DNA of 64,000 bases from positions 124,001 through 188,000 of the forward strand of contig NZ_KQ034029.1 in assembly GCF_000970795.1 (NCBI RefSeq), read 5' to 3'. The notes under the pieces are model-generated. The model did not search any database, was not told where the DNA came from, and saw only the letters and a list, made by a program, of their open reading frames with translations. Made by a program: the position numbers and the translations under genes. This DNA comes from Bombilactobacillus mellifer (lineage in GTDB: Bacteria > Bacillota > Bacilli > Lactobacillales > Lactobacillaceae). Each line of letters begins with the position of its first letter. Position 1 is the stretch's first letter. Positions 1 through 8,048 of this stretch are shown one piece after another.

Positions 1-115
1 CACAAATACCAACCATTTTGACCTTAATAATGACATCTGTCGGAGAATCAACTTTCGGCCGTGCTACATCTTCTAAACGTAAATCTTCTTTGCCATAAAC
101 GCGTGCTGCTAACAT
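1..115 (-). CDS. Zinc-type alcohol dehydrogenase, N-terminal fragment
   Basis: Only the first 38 or so codons lie in the window; the gene continues past base 1. The N-terminus begins MLAARVYGKEDLRLED and reaches VKMVGICG, the stretch that carries the first catalytic zinc cysteine in medium-chain (GroES-like) zinc dehydrogenases such as sorbitol, threonine or butanediol dehydrogenases. The start is supported by GGAGGTCC a few bases upstream. It follows uxuA by about ten bases on the same strand, so it is probably the third gene of the hexuronate operon and may act on a sugar or sugar acid. The substrate cannot be told from this fragment. Confidence 0.75.
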   Translation of the reverse strand, partial: MLAARVYGKEDLRLEDVARPKVDSPTDVIIKVKMVGIC

Positions 116-125
116 TTTGGACCTC

Positions 126-1205
126 CTATTTTTTACTTTCTTTGTCAATGGCTTCCCATAAGCCAGTCAAATAACTAATTCCTAAAGCACGATCATACAA
201 ACCGTAACCCGGACGGCCATTTTCACCCCAGATATTGCGCCCATGATCGGGACGAATATAGCCATCAAATCCGGTGTCATGTAGTGCCTTCATAATTTCG
301 TACATATCTAAGGAACCGGTGGAAGACAAATGGGGGGATTCGTGAAAATCACCCTGATCGTTCATAAATTTAATATTTCGGGCATGAATGAATGGTGCGC
401 GATCTTTAGCCACAAATTCGCGAATAATCGCCGGCACATCATTTTGCGGATTTTCACCTAAACTACCGGTACAAATGGTAAAGGCGTTATACCGAGATTC
501 ATGCAACTGTTCAATCGTTTCCATATCTTCGCGATTCTTATAAATGCGCGGTAAACCAAACAACGGACGAGGTGGATCGTCTGGATGCATCGCCATTCGT
601 ACATCACATTCTTCACACACCGGAATAATCGCATCTAAAAAATACTTCAAATTGTCCGTTAATTTTTGTGCGTCTACATCCTGATAAGCATCAAACAACT
701 GCTCGACCTCGGCTAAACGTTCCGGTTCCCAGCCCGGCATTTCAAATCCTTGCGAATCTTGACGTACCTTATTAATCATTGCATGCGGATCATCCACCAA
801 ATTGTCTGCTTGAAAAGCCATCGCGTTGGAATGATCTGCCAGTTCAAAATGCAAATTAGTCCGTAACCAATCAAACACGGGCATAAAGTTATAACAAATT
901 ACCTTGATCCCATATGCCGATAAATTCCGGATCGTTTGCTTATAATTGTCAATGTAACGATCCCGGGTAGGTAGACCAATTTTAATATCATCGTGAATAT
1001 TAACTGATTCAATAACCTCTAATTTCAAGCCGGCCGCTTCAACTTCTGACTTTAGTTCGGCAATTTCTGATTTGGGCCACACTTCACCAACGGGAATATC
1101 ATACAAAGCTCCGACCACTTGAGTGGTTCCGGGGATTTGTCGAATATTTTCTAAAGTAATCGGATCATCTTTCTTGCCAAACCATCTAAATCCCATATTT
1201 TTCAT
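126..1205 (-). CDS. uxuA: D-mannonate dehydratase
   Basis: Cytoplasmic enzyme that dehydrates D-mannonate to 2-keto-3-deoxygluconate in hexuronate breakdown. At 359 residues it is full length for the family. Recognisable family blocks are CYNFMPVFDWLRT near residue 105, MHPDDPPRPLFGLPRI near 206, HARNIKF near 276, FHESPH near 287 and RPDHGR near 320; these supply the metal and substrate ligands. A start at Met4 is possible, but Met1 has an AGAGG site about 8 bases upstream. It follows uxuB by 3 bases, so the two are one transcript, and the product feeds KdgA after phosphorylation by a KDG kinase that is not in the window. Confidence 0.95.
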   Translation of the reverse strand: MKNMGFRWFGKKDDPITLENIRQIPGTTQVVGALYDIPVGEVWPKSEIAELKSEVEAAGLKLEVIESVNIHDDIKIGLPTRDRYIDNYKQTIRNLSAYGIKVICYNFMPVFDWLRTNLHFELADHSNAMAFQADNLVDDPHAMINKVRQDSQGFEMPGWEPERLAEVEQLFDAYQDVDAQKLTDNLKYFLDAIIPVCEECDVRMAMHPDDPPRPLFGLPRIYKNREDMETIEQLHESRYNAFTICTGSLGENPQNDVPAIIREFVAKDRAPFIHARNIKFMNDQGDFHESPHLSSTGSLDMYEIMKALHDTGFDGYIRPDHGRNIWGENGRPGYGLYDRALGISYLTGLWEAIDKESKK

Positions 1206-1208
1206 AGA

Positions 1209-2843
1209 CTAGGCCTCTTTCCCATACTTTTGAATCGTTTGTCGAATCGTCTGAAGTACTGCTCCTGGTCTGGCAATTAACTGTGCAAAATAATGTTCTA
1301 CTTTCTCTCCCAAACCAATCGCATATAAATCATTACCAAAAATTTCCTGATTACTTAAAATCGCTTGTAAATGTTGATGGATATCGACGTTTGCACCTAA
1401 GTGAATATCAGTCACCTGTGGTTGTAATTGCTTTAAAAGCGGATCCGGACTGAGAGTCATCGGTTGCTTATGGTCATCCACACCCATTAAATAACGACAC
1501 CAACCCGCGATAATTAACGGAATAAACTCCAGATCGCTGACTTTTTTCTGGGGATTATCCACATAATGTTGGATGGTGACGCCATAACGAATAGCCATTT
1601 TCTGCGATGTATCACTCGCAATGCGTTGAGGTGTATCAGGAATATTCGGATTAGGTAACCGCTTTATTAATAGTTCGTCTAAAAATTTCCGCGGATTAAT
1701 AATTCCCGGATCTTTAACCACCGGTAAATCTTCTTGGTACCCTAAATTTTTAATCAAAGCTAGTAAATCAGTATTCGCCACTTCTTGAGCTATCGAGGTA
1801 TATCCCAACAAACAGCCAAAAATAGCCAAAGCTGTGTGTAACGGATTCAAACAAGCTGTCACCTTCATTTGATCTGCATCATTCACCGTCGACCGATCGG
1901 TAAACATAACTCCTGCCTGTTCTAGCGGTGGACGTCCGTTAGGAAAATCATCTTCTATTACTAAATAATGGGTTTCTTCAGTATTGCCAAAAGGAGCAAT
2001 ATTGGTATGTTTTTGCGTATGCAAAATTTGATAATCTTCAAATCCATCGACACGTAACCTCTCAGCTACTGTAGTGGCAGGATTAGGTGTAATCCGATCA
2101 ATCATGGTCCATGGAAAAGTTATCTTGCTACGATCTTGCAAATAATTTAAAAAGTCAGCGTCCACCAAATGATGATCCAGCCAGCCTTGAGCAATGCGTA
2201 AAATTTCTGTTTGCAACCGTTTTCCATTTTGCGAAAAATTATCCGTGCTGACCAACGCCAAAGGGGCTTGATTAGCTTGGTAACGAGCATATAGTAAATG
2301 CGCAATGGCTCCCATATTGGTTACTGGCTGCTGAGGTCCATGAATTATGTCTGCTTGGGCCGCAGCGGTTAACTTGCCATTGATGTCAGTTAAAGCGTAA
2401 CCTTTTTCGGTGAAGGAAAAAGTTACTAATTGTAGACTAGGTTGTTGGAAAACTTGTGTTAAATAGTCCCAACCTTCTGGATTAGCGACATTGTAATAAA
2501 CACTAACACCAACACTCGCTAAGAGCTCTTTGTCAAATGTGCCATCACTTTTCATCGTCACATCTAAAATGCGGTTATTATAAGCCTGATATATATCATC
2601 GATGACTTCTTCATCGTAGGTTTCGGCTAAAATAATTCCGCTCTTTAACTGACCCTGATTTAATAATTGCTGGGCTAATTGGGCATGAAAACAACGGAAC
2701 AAATTCCCGCCACCAAAATGAACCCAGATTGGATTTGTTTGAGTTTGTTCTTGGACTGCCTGTGCACTATATTGAGGTACTTTAATACCAGCTTGATCAA
2801 AGGCCGCCTTCTGAGTTATATAATCATCCTTCAAACGAACCAT
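1209..2843 (-). CDS. uxuB: D-fructuronate reductase (mannitol dehydrogenase family)
   Basis: NAD-dependent reductase converting D-fructuronate to D-mannonate, the step before UxuA. The 544-residue length fits the long-chain polyol dehydrogenase family. The catalytic K-x5-N-x2-H motif appears as KVTACLNPLH near residue 326, and the N-terminal nucleotide-binding part contains VHFGGGNLFRCFHA near residue 42. It is the first gene of the minus-strand operon uxuB-uxuA-zinc dehydrogenase, with a strong AAGGAGG site before the ATG. Its promoter region carries a cre box and a palindromic operator (see those entries), implying glucose repression plus induction by the hexuronate. Tagaturonate reductase (UxaB) belongs to the same family, but the uxuA neighbour favours UxuB. 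Confidence 0.92.
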   Translation of the reverse strand: MVRLKDDYITQKAAFDQAGIKVPQYSAQAVQEQTQTNPIWVHFGGGNLFRCFHAQLAQQLLNQGQLKSGIILAETYDEEVIDDIYQAYNNRILDVTMKSDGTFDKELLASVGVSVYYNVANPEGWDYLTQVFQQPSLQLVTFSFTEKGYALTDINGKLTAAAQADIIHGPQQPVTNMGAIAHLLYARYQANQAPLALVSTDNFSQNGKRLQTEILRIAQGWLDHHLVDADFLNYLQDRSKITFPWTMIDRITPNPATTVAERLRVDGFEDYQILHTQKHTNIAPFGNTEETHYLVIEDDFPNGRPPLEQAGVMFTDRSTVNDADQMKVTACLNPLHTALAIFGCLLGYTSIAQEVANTDLLALIKNLGYQEDLPVVKDPGIINPRKFLDELLIKRLPNPNIPDTPQRIASDTSQKMAIRYGVTIQHYVDNPQKKVSDLEFIPLIIAGWCRYLMGVDDHKQPMTLSPDPLLKQLQPQVTDIHLGANVDIHQHLQAILSNQEIFGNDLYAIGLGEKVEHYFAQLIARPGAVLQTIRQTIQKYGKEA

Positions 2844-2862
2844 TAATTTTCCTCCTTATTGA

Positions 2863-2876
2863 TTTAAGCGTTTGCA
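2863..2876 (-). promoter_or_regulatory. Candidate cre box (CcpA site) in the uxuB leader
   Basis: TTTAAGCGTTTGCA matches the cre consensus TGNAANCGNTTNCA at all fixed positions except the second base. It lies between the predicted uxuB promoter and its ribosome site, where bound CcpA would act as a transcription roadblock. Catabolite control of hexuronate genes is usual in Firmicutes. Confidence 0.6.
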
Positions 2877-2932
2877 ATATTTGCGTCGAGGACTTATGAT
2901 TGTGATGTACTAATATATTAATAATCAACTAA

Positions 2933-2961
2933 AGTGTATACACGCACAAAGATATTGTCAA
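2933..2961 (-). promoter_or_regulatory. uxuB promoter overlapped by GTGTATACAC operator
   Basis: On the minus strand TTGACA (2961-2956) is followed after 17 bases by TACACT (2938-2933). The -10 box overlaps the perfect 10-base palindrome GTGTATACAC at 2934-2943. GntR-family FadR/UxuR-type repressors bind short palindromes centred on GTATAC, and a GntR gene lies just downstream of kdgA. Binding here would block uxuBA and could also affect divergent kdgA transcription. Confidence 0.6.
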
Positions 2962-2996
2962 CTTAAAGTTCAATAGGTAACGAAGGGATGTTTTCG

Positions 2997-3647
2997 ATGC
3001 TTCAAAAAGTTCAATGGACCCAAAAAATTGCAGCTGCCGGAGTCGTGGCCGTTATTCGTGCCAACTCTGTCAGTGAAGCTGTCAAAATTAGTGACGCCGT
3101 GATTGCAGGAGGCATGCGCGCCATTGAATTAACTTTTACAGTGCCTCAAGCAGATCAAGCCATTAAAGAAGTAAAAACCAAATTTGCCCAACCAGATTTG
3201 ATAATTGGTGCCGGCACCGTGTTTGAACCCACTAGTGCACGCTTAGCAATTATGGCGGGTGCTCAGTTCATTGTCAGTCCCAGTTTTAATAGCGCAGTCG
3301 CCAAATTATGTAATTTTTATCAAATTCCTTACATTCCTGGTTGCGGCACCGTTAATGAAATGCAAAAAGCACTGACTTACGGAGCTGATATTATTAAACT
3401 CTTCCCCGGATCGGTTTACGGACCGGCAATGGTTAAATCTGTCTTAGCTCCCTTGCCCCAAGTTAATTTAATGCCAACCGGGGGCGTTAATCTCGATAAT
3501 ATGGCTGACTGGTTTGCTGCTGGGGTCATTGCTGTGGGCAGTGGTAGTCAATTAACCCGTCCAGCGGCAACCGGTGATTACCAACAAGTGACAGCTAATG
3601 CCCAAGCTTATATGTCCAAGCTAGCCGACTTACGACAACAGCAGTAA
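2997..3647 (+). CDS. kdgA: 2-keto-3-deoxy-6-phosphogluconate aldolase
   Basis: Class I aldolase that cleaves KDPG into pyruvate and glyceraldehyde 3-phosphate, the last step of hexuronate degradation. About 216 residues, normal for the Eda family. GVVAVIR near the N-terminus, the catalytic glutamate in IELTFT and the Schiff-base lysine in DIIKLFPGS are visible. The frame opens at an ATG at 2988, but the best ribosome site (GAAGGG, 2982-2987) is correctly spaced only for the ATG at 2997, which I chose. It is transcribed divergently from uxuBA across a shared control region, and the GntR regulator follows about 110 bases downstream. Confidence 0.93.
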   Translation: MLQKVQWTQKIAAAGVVAVIRANSVSEAVKISDAVIAGGMRAIELTFTVPQADQAIKEVKTKFAQPDLIIGAGTVFEPTSARLAIMAGAQFIVSPSFNSAVAKLCNFYQIPYIPGCGTVNEMQKALTYGADIIKLFPGSVYGPAMVKSVLAPLPQVNLMPTGGVNLDNMADWFAAGVIAVGSGSQLTRPAATGDYQQVTANAQAYMSKLADLRQQQ

Positions 3648-3760
3648 GCTCAATAATTTTTAATTTTTCCAGAAATTGAATATTTTTTTAAATTTGTTTA
3701 TACTAAGCGTTAATATCACTTGGATATTTTTGATTATTGTTAAAATTTTGGAGCTTAAAG

Positions 3761-4453
3761 GTGTGGATCGGAGTGCCGGATTCTTTCTTAAGTTTGAATT
3801 CTCAAGCTTATCATATTATTCTGAAGCACATTATTGTGGCAGATTTTCGTCCCGGACAACGACTTTCTGAAAAAGAACTAATGGACAAATTACAAATGGG
3901 ACGGACCCCCGTGCGGGAAGCTTTACTGCGTTTGCGCCAAGAGGGGTTAATTTCAGTCGTGCCACAATCAGGAACTTATGTGGCGAAAATTGACATCAAA
4001 GTAGCTAACAGTGCCCGTTTTATTCGCGAAAGTATTGAAACGCGAATTATATGTGAATCAGCACAATTAACTATTACGCCACCAGAACAAGCAGAGTTTA
4101 CTTATATTCTTCAAAATCAAAAATTTTATAAAGAACAAAAACAGTATCGTAAATTTTTTCGTGAAGATGACAATTTTCATAAAAAGTTTTACCAATTAAC
4201 CAATCATCAACAAGTTTGGGATTGGCTGCAAACAATTAATATGCAACTCAACCGCTTTCGAATGTTGAGTCTGCAAGATGAAGACCTACCTTGGGAACGT
4301 TTAATTAGGCAGCATCAACAAATCCTAGATACTGTTAAAAACCACGATGCCTCGGCGGCTCAAAATTTAATTACCGAACATTTACGAATCATGCTAGTCG
4401 AGCAAAAAAGATTAAAAGCTAAGTTCCCGGAATATTTTGAACAAACTAATTAA
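3761..4453 (+). CDS. GntR-family (FCD/FadR type) transcriptional regulator
   Basis: DNA-binding regulator, probably the local repressor of the hexuronate genes. The N-terminal winged helix-turn-helix is recognisable from LNSQAYHIILKHI through FRPGQRLSEKEL, GRTPVREALLRL and LISVVPQSGTYV. The helical FCD ligand-binding domain follows and includes DDNFHKKFY and the C-terminal HLRIML histidines. A TTG 24 bases upstream keeps the frame open, but a GTG at 3761 has GGAG seven bases before it and puts the HTH at the usual distance from the start, so I used it. The palindrome GTGTATACAC before uxuB is its most likely target. The effector is unknown, presumably a hexuronate or mannonate. Confidence 0.85.
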   Translation: MWIGVPDSFLSLNSQAYHIILKHIIVADFRPGQRLSEKELMDKLQMGRTPVREALLRLRQEGLISVVPQSGTYVAKIDIKVANSARFIRESIETRIICESAQLTITPPEQAEFTYILQNQKFYKEQKQYRKFFREDDNFHKKFYQLTNHQQVWDWLQTINMQLNRFRMLSLQDEDLPWERLIRQHQQILDTVKNHDASAAQNLITEHLRIMLVEQKRLKAKFPEYFEQTN

Positions 4454-4458
4454 AAAAA

Positions 4459-4496
4459 AGAACCACTTGATAAAAATTATCAAGTAGTTCTTTTTT
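4459..4496. terminator. Bidirectional intrinsic terminator
   Basis: Arms AAGAACCACTTGATA (4459-4473) and TATCAAGTAGTTCTT (4478-4492) pair with one mismatch around a 4-base loop. A T run follows on plus and an A run precedes, so it ends both the gntR transcript and the tRNA-Thr transcript coming from the other side. Confidence 0.85.
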
Positions 4497-4501
4497 GATG
4501 A

Positions 4502-4574
4502 AGCCATCTATCGGGTTCGGACCGACGACCTCCACCTTACCACGGTGGCGCTCTACCTACTGAGCTAAGATGGC
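4502..4574 (-). tRNA. tRNA-Thr, anticodon GGT
   Basis: A 73-base cloverleaf: acceptor GCCATCT/AGATGGC, D arm with AGTAGGTAGAG, anticodon stem CCACC/GGTGG around loop GTGGTAA (anticodon GGT, reads ACC/ACT), variable loop AGGTC and T stem GTCGG/CCGAT. No CCA is encoded. The T loop reads TCCGAAC rather than the usual TTCGAAY, so position 55, normally the universal pseudouridine, is a C. All other features are regular. The gene is a singleton here and runs into the shared terminator. Confidence 0.95.
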
Positions 4575-4650
4575 GTCTCAAATAGCACTTAACTATAATA
4601 CCAGAAATCACCGCAAAAGCCAAATAAAATTTAATCGGTACCTCAAATTT

Positions 4651-5172
4651 TTAAAAGGCTTCAACAATTTCCAAGATTCCAGACATAAAAAAGTACACCG
4701 CCGCCATAATAACAATGACTAGCGCGCCCAGCATCGGCCGAAACAGTAATACTACCCCAGCAATAATGGCCAAAACTGCTAAAATAATAATTAACCAGTA
4801 GTAGCTTTTACCAAATAAACGGTAAACTGAAGCTAAACTACATTCTGCAATGCCATCAATAATAAACCAAAAGGCCAAAATATAAATCAATGTCGTTAAA
4901 CCAATTGGTAAATTAAATAAAAATAAGATCCCTAGTAATAAATCAATAATCCCCGAAAAAATCAACCAACCTGTCCGTCGATTAAACCAACGTCGAACTT
5001 GATAGGCGAAATATAATTGATAAATACCACGAATAATTGAAAAGATCCCAATCACTACCACTATGGATAAAAGTCCTGTGAGCGGATGTTTCACGATTAA
5101 ATAACCGACATATAACGAAAACAAACCTATTATTAAACTAAAAAGATCAAATTTTCGTGTTGAACGATTCAT
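4651..5172 (-). CDS. DUF308 / HdeD-like membrane protein
   Basis: Small polytopic membrane protein of about 173 residues with six hydrophobic segments (FSLIIGLFSLYVGYLIV, LLSIVVVIGIFSIIRGI, LIFSGIIDLLLGILFLF and so on), the pattern of the DUF308 (HdeD) family. The frame is open for 23 codons upstream, but the ATG at 5172 has GGGGGA eight bases before it and gives the natural N-terminus MNRSTRKFDLF. HdeD proteins are linked to acid resistance in enterobacteria; the role in lactobacilli is unknown. A second DUF308-like protein lies at 47285-47812. It is divergent from the DtxR regulator. Confidence 0.75.
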   Translation of the reverse strand: MNRSTRKFDLFSLIIGLFSLYVGYLIVKHPLTGLLSIVVVIGIFSIIRGIYQLYFAYQVRRWFNRRTGWLIFSGIIDLLLGILFLFNLPIGLTTLIYILAFWFIIDGIAECSLASVYRLFGKSYYWLIIILAVLAIIAGVVLLFRPMLGALVIVIMAAVYFFMSGILEIVEAF

Positions 5173-5265
5173 AACTATTTCCCCCGTTACATAATAAAAA
5201 TTGCACCTTTGTAAGTGACCAATTATAATAAATAATAACATTAATTAGAGAGGGGTAGCTAAGTT

Positions 5266-5934
5266 TTGTCACCCAGCAAAGAAAACTATCTCAAAAATAT
5301 TTTTGAACTCCAGCAAAGTTTTCAAAAAGTTACTAACAAAAAATTAGCTGAAATGATGCATGTCAGTGCACCATCCGTCACCGAAATGTTAGTGGCGCTA
5401 GCACAAGCGAATTATATTACTCACACACCATATAACCACATTACCCTGACCGCTAGTGGTCTAGCTACTGCTGAAAAATTGGTCAAAAAACACCGCCTTT
5501 GGGAAGTGTTTCTCGTCAATAAATTACATTATCAAATTAACAACGTTCATCAGGCGGCTGATGCTTTGGAACATTCTACCGATGATGATTTAACAGAGCG
5601 CTTAAATAATTATCTCCATCATCCCCAAAAATGTCCGCATGGAAGTATTATTCCGGGCAACGGCCAAGGCGAAACAGATGCTGATGATTGGGTGCTCAGC
5701 GATGTTGCTGTTCAGCAACAGGTTCAAATTGTCCGCATTTTAGATAATCGCGAATTTTTGGACAATTTTGCGGATCTGGGCTTAGAGTTAAACCAAATTA
5801 TTACGGTCATTCAGCATTCACCTTTTGACGATTCAGTTCTAATCCGTACTGCTGACCACCATGAAATTTCTGTCAGCAGTAAGTCAGCCGATTTTATTTT
5901 TGTGGAACCAGTTTCGGCCGCCAAAGTTAAATAA
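5266..5934 (+). CDS. DtxR/MntR-family metal-dependent regulator
   Basis: Cytoplasmic metal-sensing repressor of 222 residues. The N-terminal winged helix (SPSKENYLKNIFEL to VSAPSVTEMLVAL) is followed by the dimerisation/metal domain with H-x3-A-x2-L-E-H (VHQAADALEH), the CPHG motif near residue 125, and a C-terminal FeoA/SH3-like domain from about residue 150. The long form with an SH3 domain resembles DtxR/IdeR or SloR/ScaR rather than short MntR. It starts with TTG; AGAGAGGGG lies about 11 bases upstream and the family normally begins at this residue. No metal transporter is adjacent, so manganese or iron sensing is inferred from the family only. Confidence 0.85.
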   Translation: MSPSKENYLKNIFELQQSFQKVTNKKLAEMMHVSAPSVTEMLVALAQANYITHTPYNHITLTASGLATAEKLVKKHRLWEVFLVNKLHYQINNVHQAADALEHSTDDDLTERLNNYLHHPQKCPHGSIIPGNGQGETDADDWVLSDVAVQQQVQIVRILDNREFLDNFADLGLELNQIITVIQHSPFDDSVLIRTADHHEISVSSKSADFIFVEPVSAAKVK

Positions 5935-5957
5935 TCCCCATAACTAGTTGACCATGA

Positions 5958-6000
5958 AAAAAATCCGCTCCCGCCAGCATAAGACGAGAGTGGATTTTTT
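5958..6000. terminator. Bidirectional intrinsic terminator
   Basis: AAAAAATCCGCTC (5958-5970) pairs with GAGTGGATTTTTT (5988-6000) with one wobble around a 17-base loop. It separates the DtxR-type gene from the convergent DUF975 gene, whose stop codon overlaps its right arm. Confidence 0.8.
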
Positions 6001-6739
6001 AATTCAAAATATTTTGGGCTTGCTGATCTATTAACTCTTGATAAAAAATTGCATAACTCAATGATTTATAAGGGATTACGTATAAACTTAAACAGCCATA
6101 GGTCAATAAATTAAAGAGATCCCAACCTAGGAAACTGCAGTCTAACAAAAAGAGCTGCAGTTTATGTCCCCGCATCAATTGCCAGCTAAAACCCAAAGTT
6201 TTAAACGTTGGCCAACCTTTGATCGGTTGTTGCCGCGTCATGAGATCATGCAGAATAAAAGTAGTCATCCGTAAACCATAAGTTAGATAAAAAATGAACA
6301 CATAAAACCAGCTAAAACCTACTTCCGTGACTACAAAAATACTGAGCCACAGCACAATTACGCGAAAAAAATATGTCCCTGTAAAAACTTGTAAACTATC
6401 AGCGAAGGGATGGTCTAATTGATGAGCCCGTATCCAAGTTAGCATACTGAAGCGTACTCCTGTAGCTACTAAAGCATAAGCCAATAAAGCTTCTAAAGTG
6501 TAGATTTGATACTGCGGGTTTTGAATTAATAAGCTTTGCATCTGCTGATACATTTGATTATAATCATTGCCCACTTGTGCCCCCGCCAACCAGCGTGTTG
6601 TTAAGGTAGCGAATAAATAAAAAAGGAAAACAATCACGATCGTCGGTGCAATCCCTAAAATAATTGCAGTCCGAGGATTAGAACGTAGTAGCCGCTTGGC
6701 TTCTTGCTTAATTTGACCAATATTTTTGGAAATAACCAT
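5999..6739 (-). CDS. DUF975 family membrane protein
   Basis: Integral membrane protein of 246 residues. The N-terminus SKNIGQIKQEAKRLLRSNPRTAI is typical of DUF975, followed by about five hydrophobic segments (residues ~26-50, 85-100, 120-145, 148-165, 205-235). The function of the family is unknown. It lies 11 bases downstream of tyrS on the same strand, with AAGGGAG before its ATG, so it is probably cotranscribed with tyrS. Its stop overlaps the shared terminator. Confidence 0.8.
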   Translation of the reverse strand: MVISKNIGQIKQEAKRLLRSNPRTAIILGIAPTIVIVFLFYLFATLTTRWLAGAQVGNDYNQMYQQMQSLLIQNPQYQIYTLEALLAYALVATGVRFSMLTWIRAHQLDHPFADSLQVFTGTYFFRVIVLWLSIFVVTEVGFSWFYVFIFYLTYGLRMTTFILHDLMTRQQPIKGWPTFKTLGFSWQLMRGHKLQLFLLDCSFLGWDLFNLLTYGCLSLYVIPYKSLSYAIFYQELIDQQAQNILN

Positions 6740-6750
6740 CTAACTCCCTT

Positions 6751-8019
6751 CTAGTTTAATGAAGCGGTGGTCCGTACTAAAGTGTATTTCTTCTTACCCT
6801 TTCGGACAATGACGAATTTTCCTTCAAAGGCCTGTGCTGGATCTACTTGGAAATCCACATCTTGTTGGCGGACACCATTGATATAAATCGCTCCATTGCG
6901 AATATCTTCGCGCGCCTGCCGCCGCGAGGGCTCAATTTGGGTCGCATCTACTAAAAAGGCCACAATATTTACCGGTCCCCCTGCATAATCCACACTGGGA
7001 ACATTACTAAAGCCTTGTTCGATTTCTGCAGCCGTCAAACTGGAAAAATCATCCGCAAATAATGCTTGTGAAATTTTCTCCGCCTGTTCGACGGCCGTTT
7101 GACCATGCACAAAACGAGTCACTTCCCGCGCTAAAGTCCGCTGGGCTACTCGTTTTTCCGGTGCCGTAGCCACTTGATCAGCTAATGATTGAATTTGCTG
7201 TTGATCCAAAAATGTAAAGTATTTTAAGTATTTGATGACATCCCGATCATCAGTATTGAACCAAAATTGATAAAATTCGTAGGGACTGGTCTTTTTCGGA
7301 TCTAACCAGACAGCCCCGCCTTCTGTCTTCCCAAATTTAGTACCATCTGCTTTTAATAATAAAGGAATCGTCAAGCCAAATGCCGGCGCGTCTGAACCCT
7401 CTAAGCGATGAATCAAATCAATCCCAGCAGTAATATTGCCCCATTGATCACCACCGCCAATTTGTAAGCGTACTTGATGTTGGCGATATAAAGTCAAAAA
7501 ATCGATTGCTTGTAAAATTTGATAAGTAAATTCCGTATAAGAGATACCTACTTGTAAACGGGAAGCGACAATCTCCTTATTCAACATATTATTAACGTTA
7601 AACAACTTGCCATAGTCACGAAGAAATGTTAATAAATCCAATTGTGACAACCAATCGTAATTATTAACAATTTCAAAATTGTCTGTTCCGAATAACCGTT
7701 CCATTTGTTTGGTCAAAGCGGCTTGATTCTTACGAATTTGCTCCATGGATTGCAAAACCCGTTCTGATTTCTTACCCGACGGATCACCAATCGACCCTGT
7801 TGCACCACCAATAACAATGACGGGTTTATGTCCCTGCAGCTGAAATCTTTTTAAAATCATAAAGGTGACTAAATGGCCCACATGTAACGAATCCCCGGTT
7901 GGATCTACTCCACAATATAAAGCAATTTGATGATGGGTAACATAATCCTTGAGACCAGCAGCGTCTGTTTGTTGATTAATCGTTCCTCGCCAAGCTAGTT
8001 CGTCCATAATATTACTCAT
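6751..8019 (-). CDS. tyrS: Tyrosyl-tRNA synthetase
   Basis: Charges tRNA-Tyr with tyrosine in the cytoplasm. 422 residues, normal for bacterial TyrS. The class I HIGH motif is HVGH at residues 46-49 and the KMSKS loop is KFGKT near residue 230. The substrate region YTEFTYQILQAIDF and QIGGGDQWGNITAGI is intact, and an S4 RNA-binding domain forms the last 70 residues. Only 29 bases separate it from the upstream aminotransferase, so there is no room for its own T-box leader; it is probably read from the aminotransferase promoter. Pairing of tyrS with an aromatic-type aminotransferase is notable. Confidence 0.97.
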   Translation of the reverse strand: MSNIMDELAWRGTINQQTDAAGLKDYVTHHQIALYCGVDPTGDSLHVGHLVTFMILKRFQLQGHKPVIVIGGATGSIGDPSGKKSERVLQSMEQIRKNQAALTKQMERLFGTDNFEIVNNYDWLSQLDLLTFLRDYGKLFNVNNMLNKEIVASRLQVGISYTEFTYQILQAIDFLTLYRQHQVRLQIGGGDQWGNITAGIDLIHRLEGSDAPAFGLTIPLLLKADGTKFGKTEGGAVWLDPKKTSPYEFYQFWFNTDDRDVIKYLKYFTFLDQQQIQSLADQVATAPEKRVAQRTLAREVTRFVHGQTAVEQAEKISQALFADDFSSLTAAEIEQGFSNVPSVDYAGGPVNIVAFLVDATQIEPSRRQAREDIRNGAIYINGVRQQDVDFQVDPAQAFEGKFVIVRKGKKKYTLVRTTASLN

Positions 8020-8048
8020 AATTCTCTCCTTATTTACCTAGTCGTTAA

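Noticed and set aside
3676-3870. 64-codon frame upstream of the GntR gene
   Set aside because: Overlaps the GntR start in another frame, hydrophobic only by AT-richness, no ribosome site.
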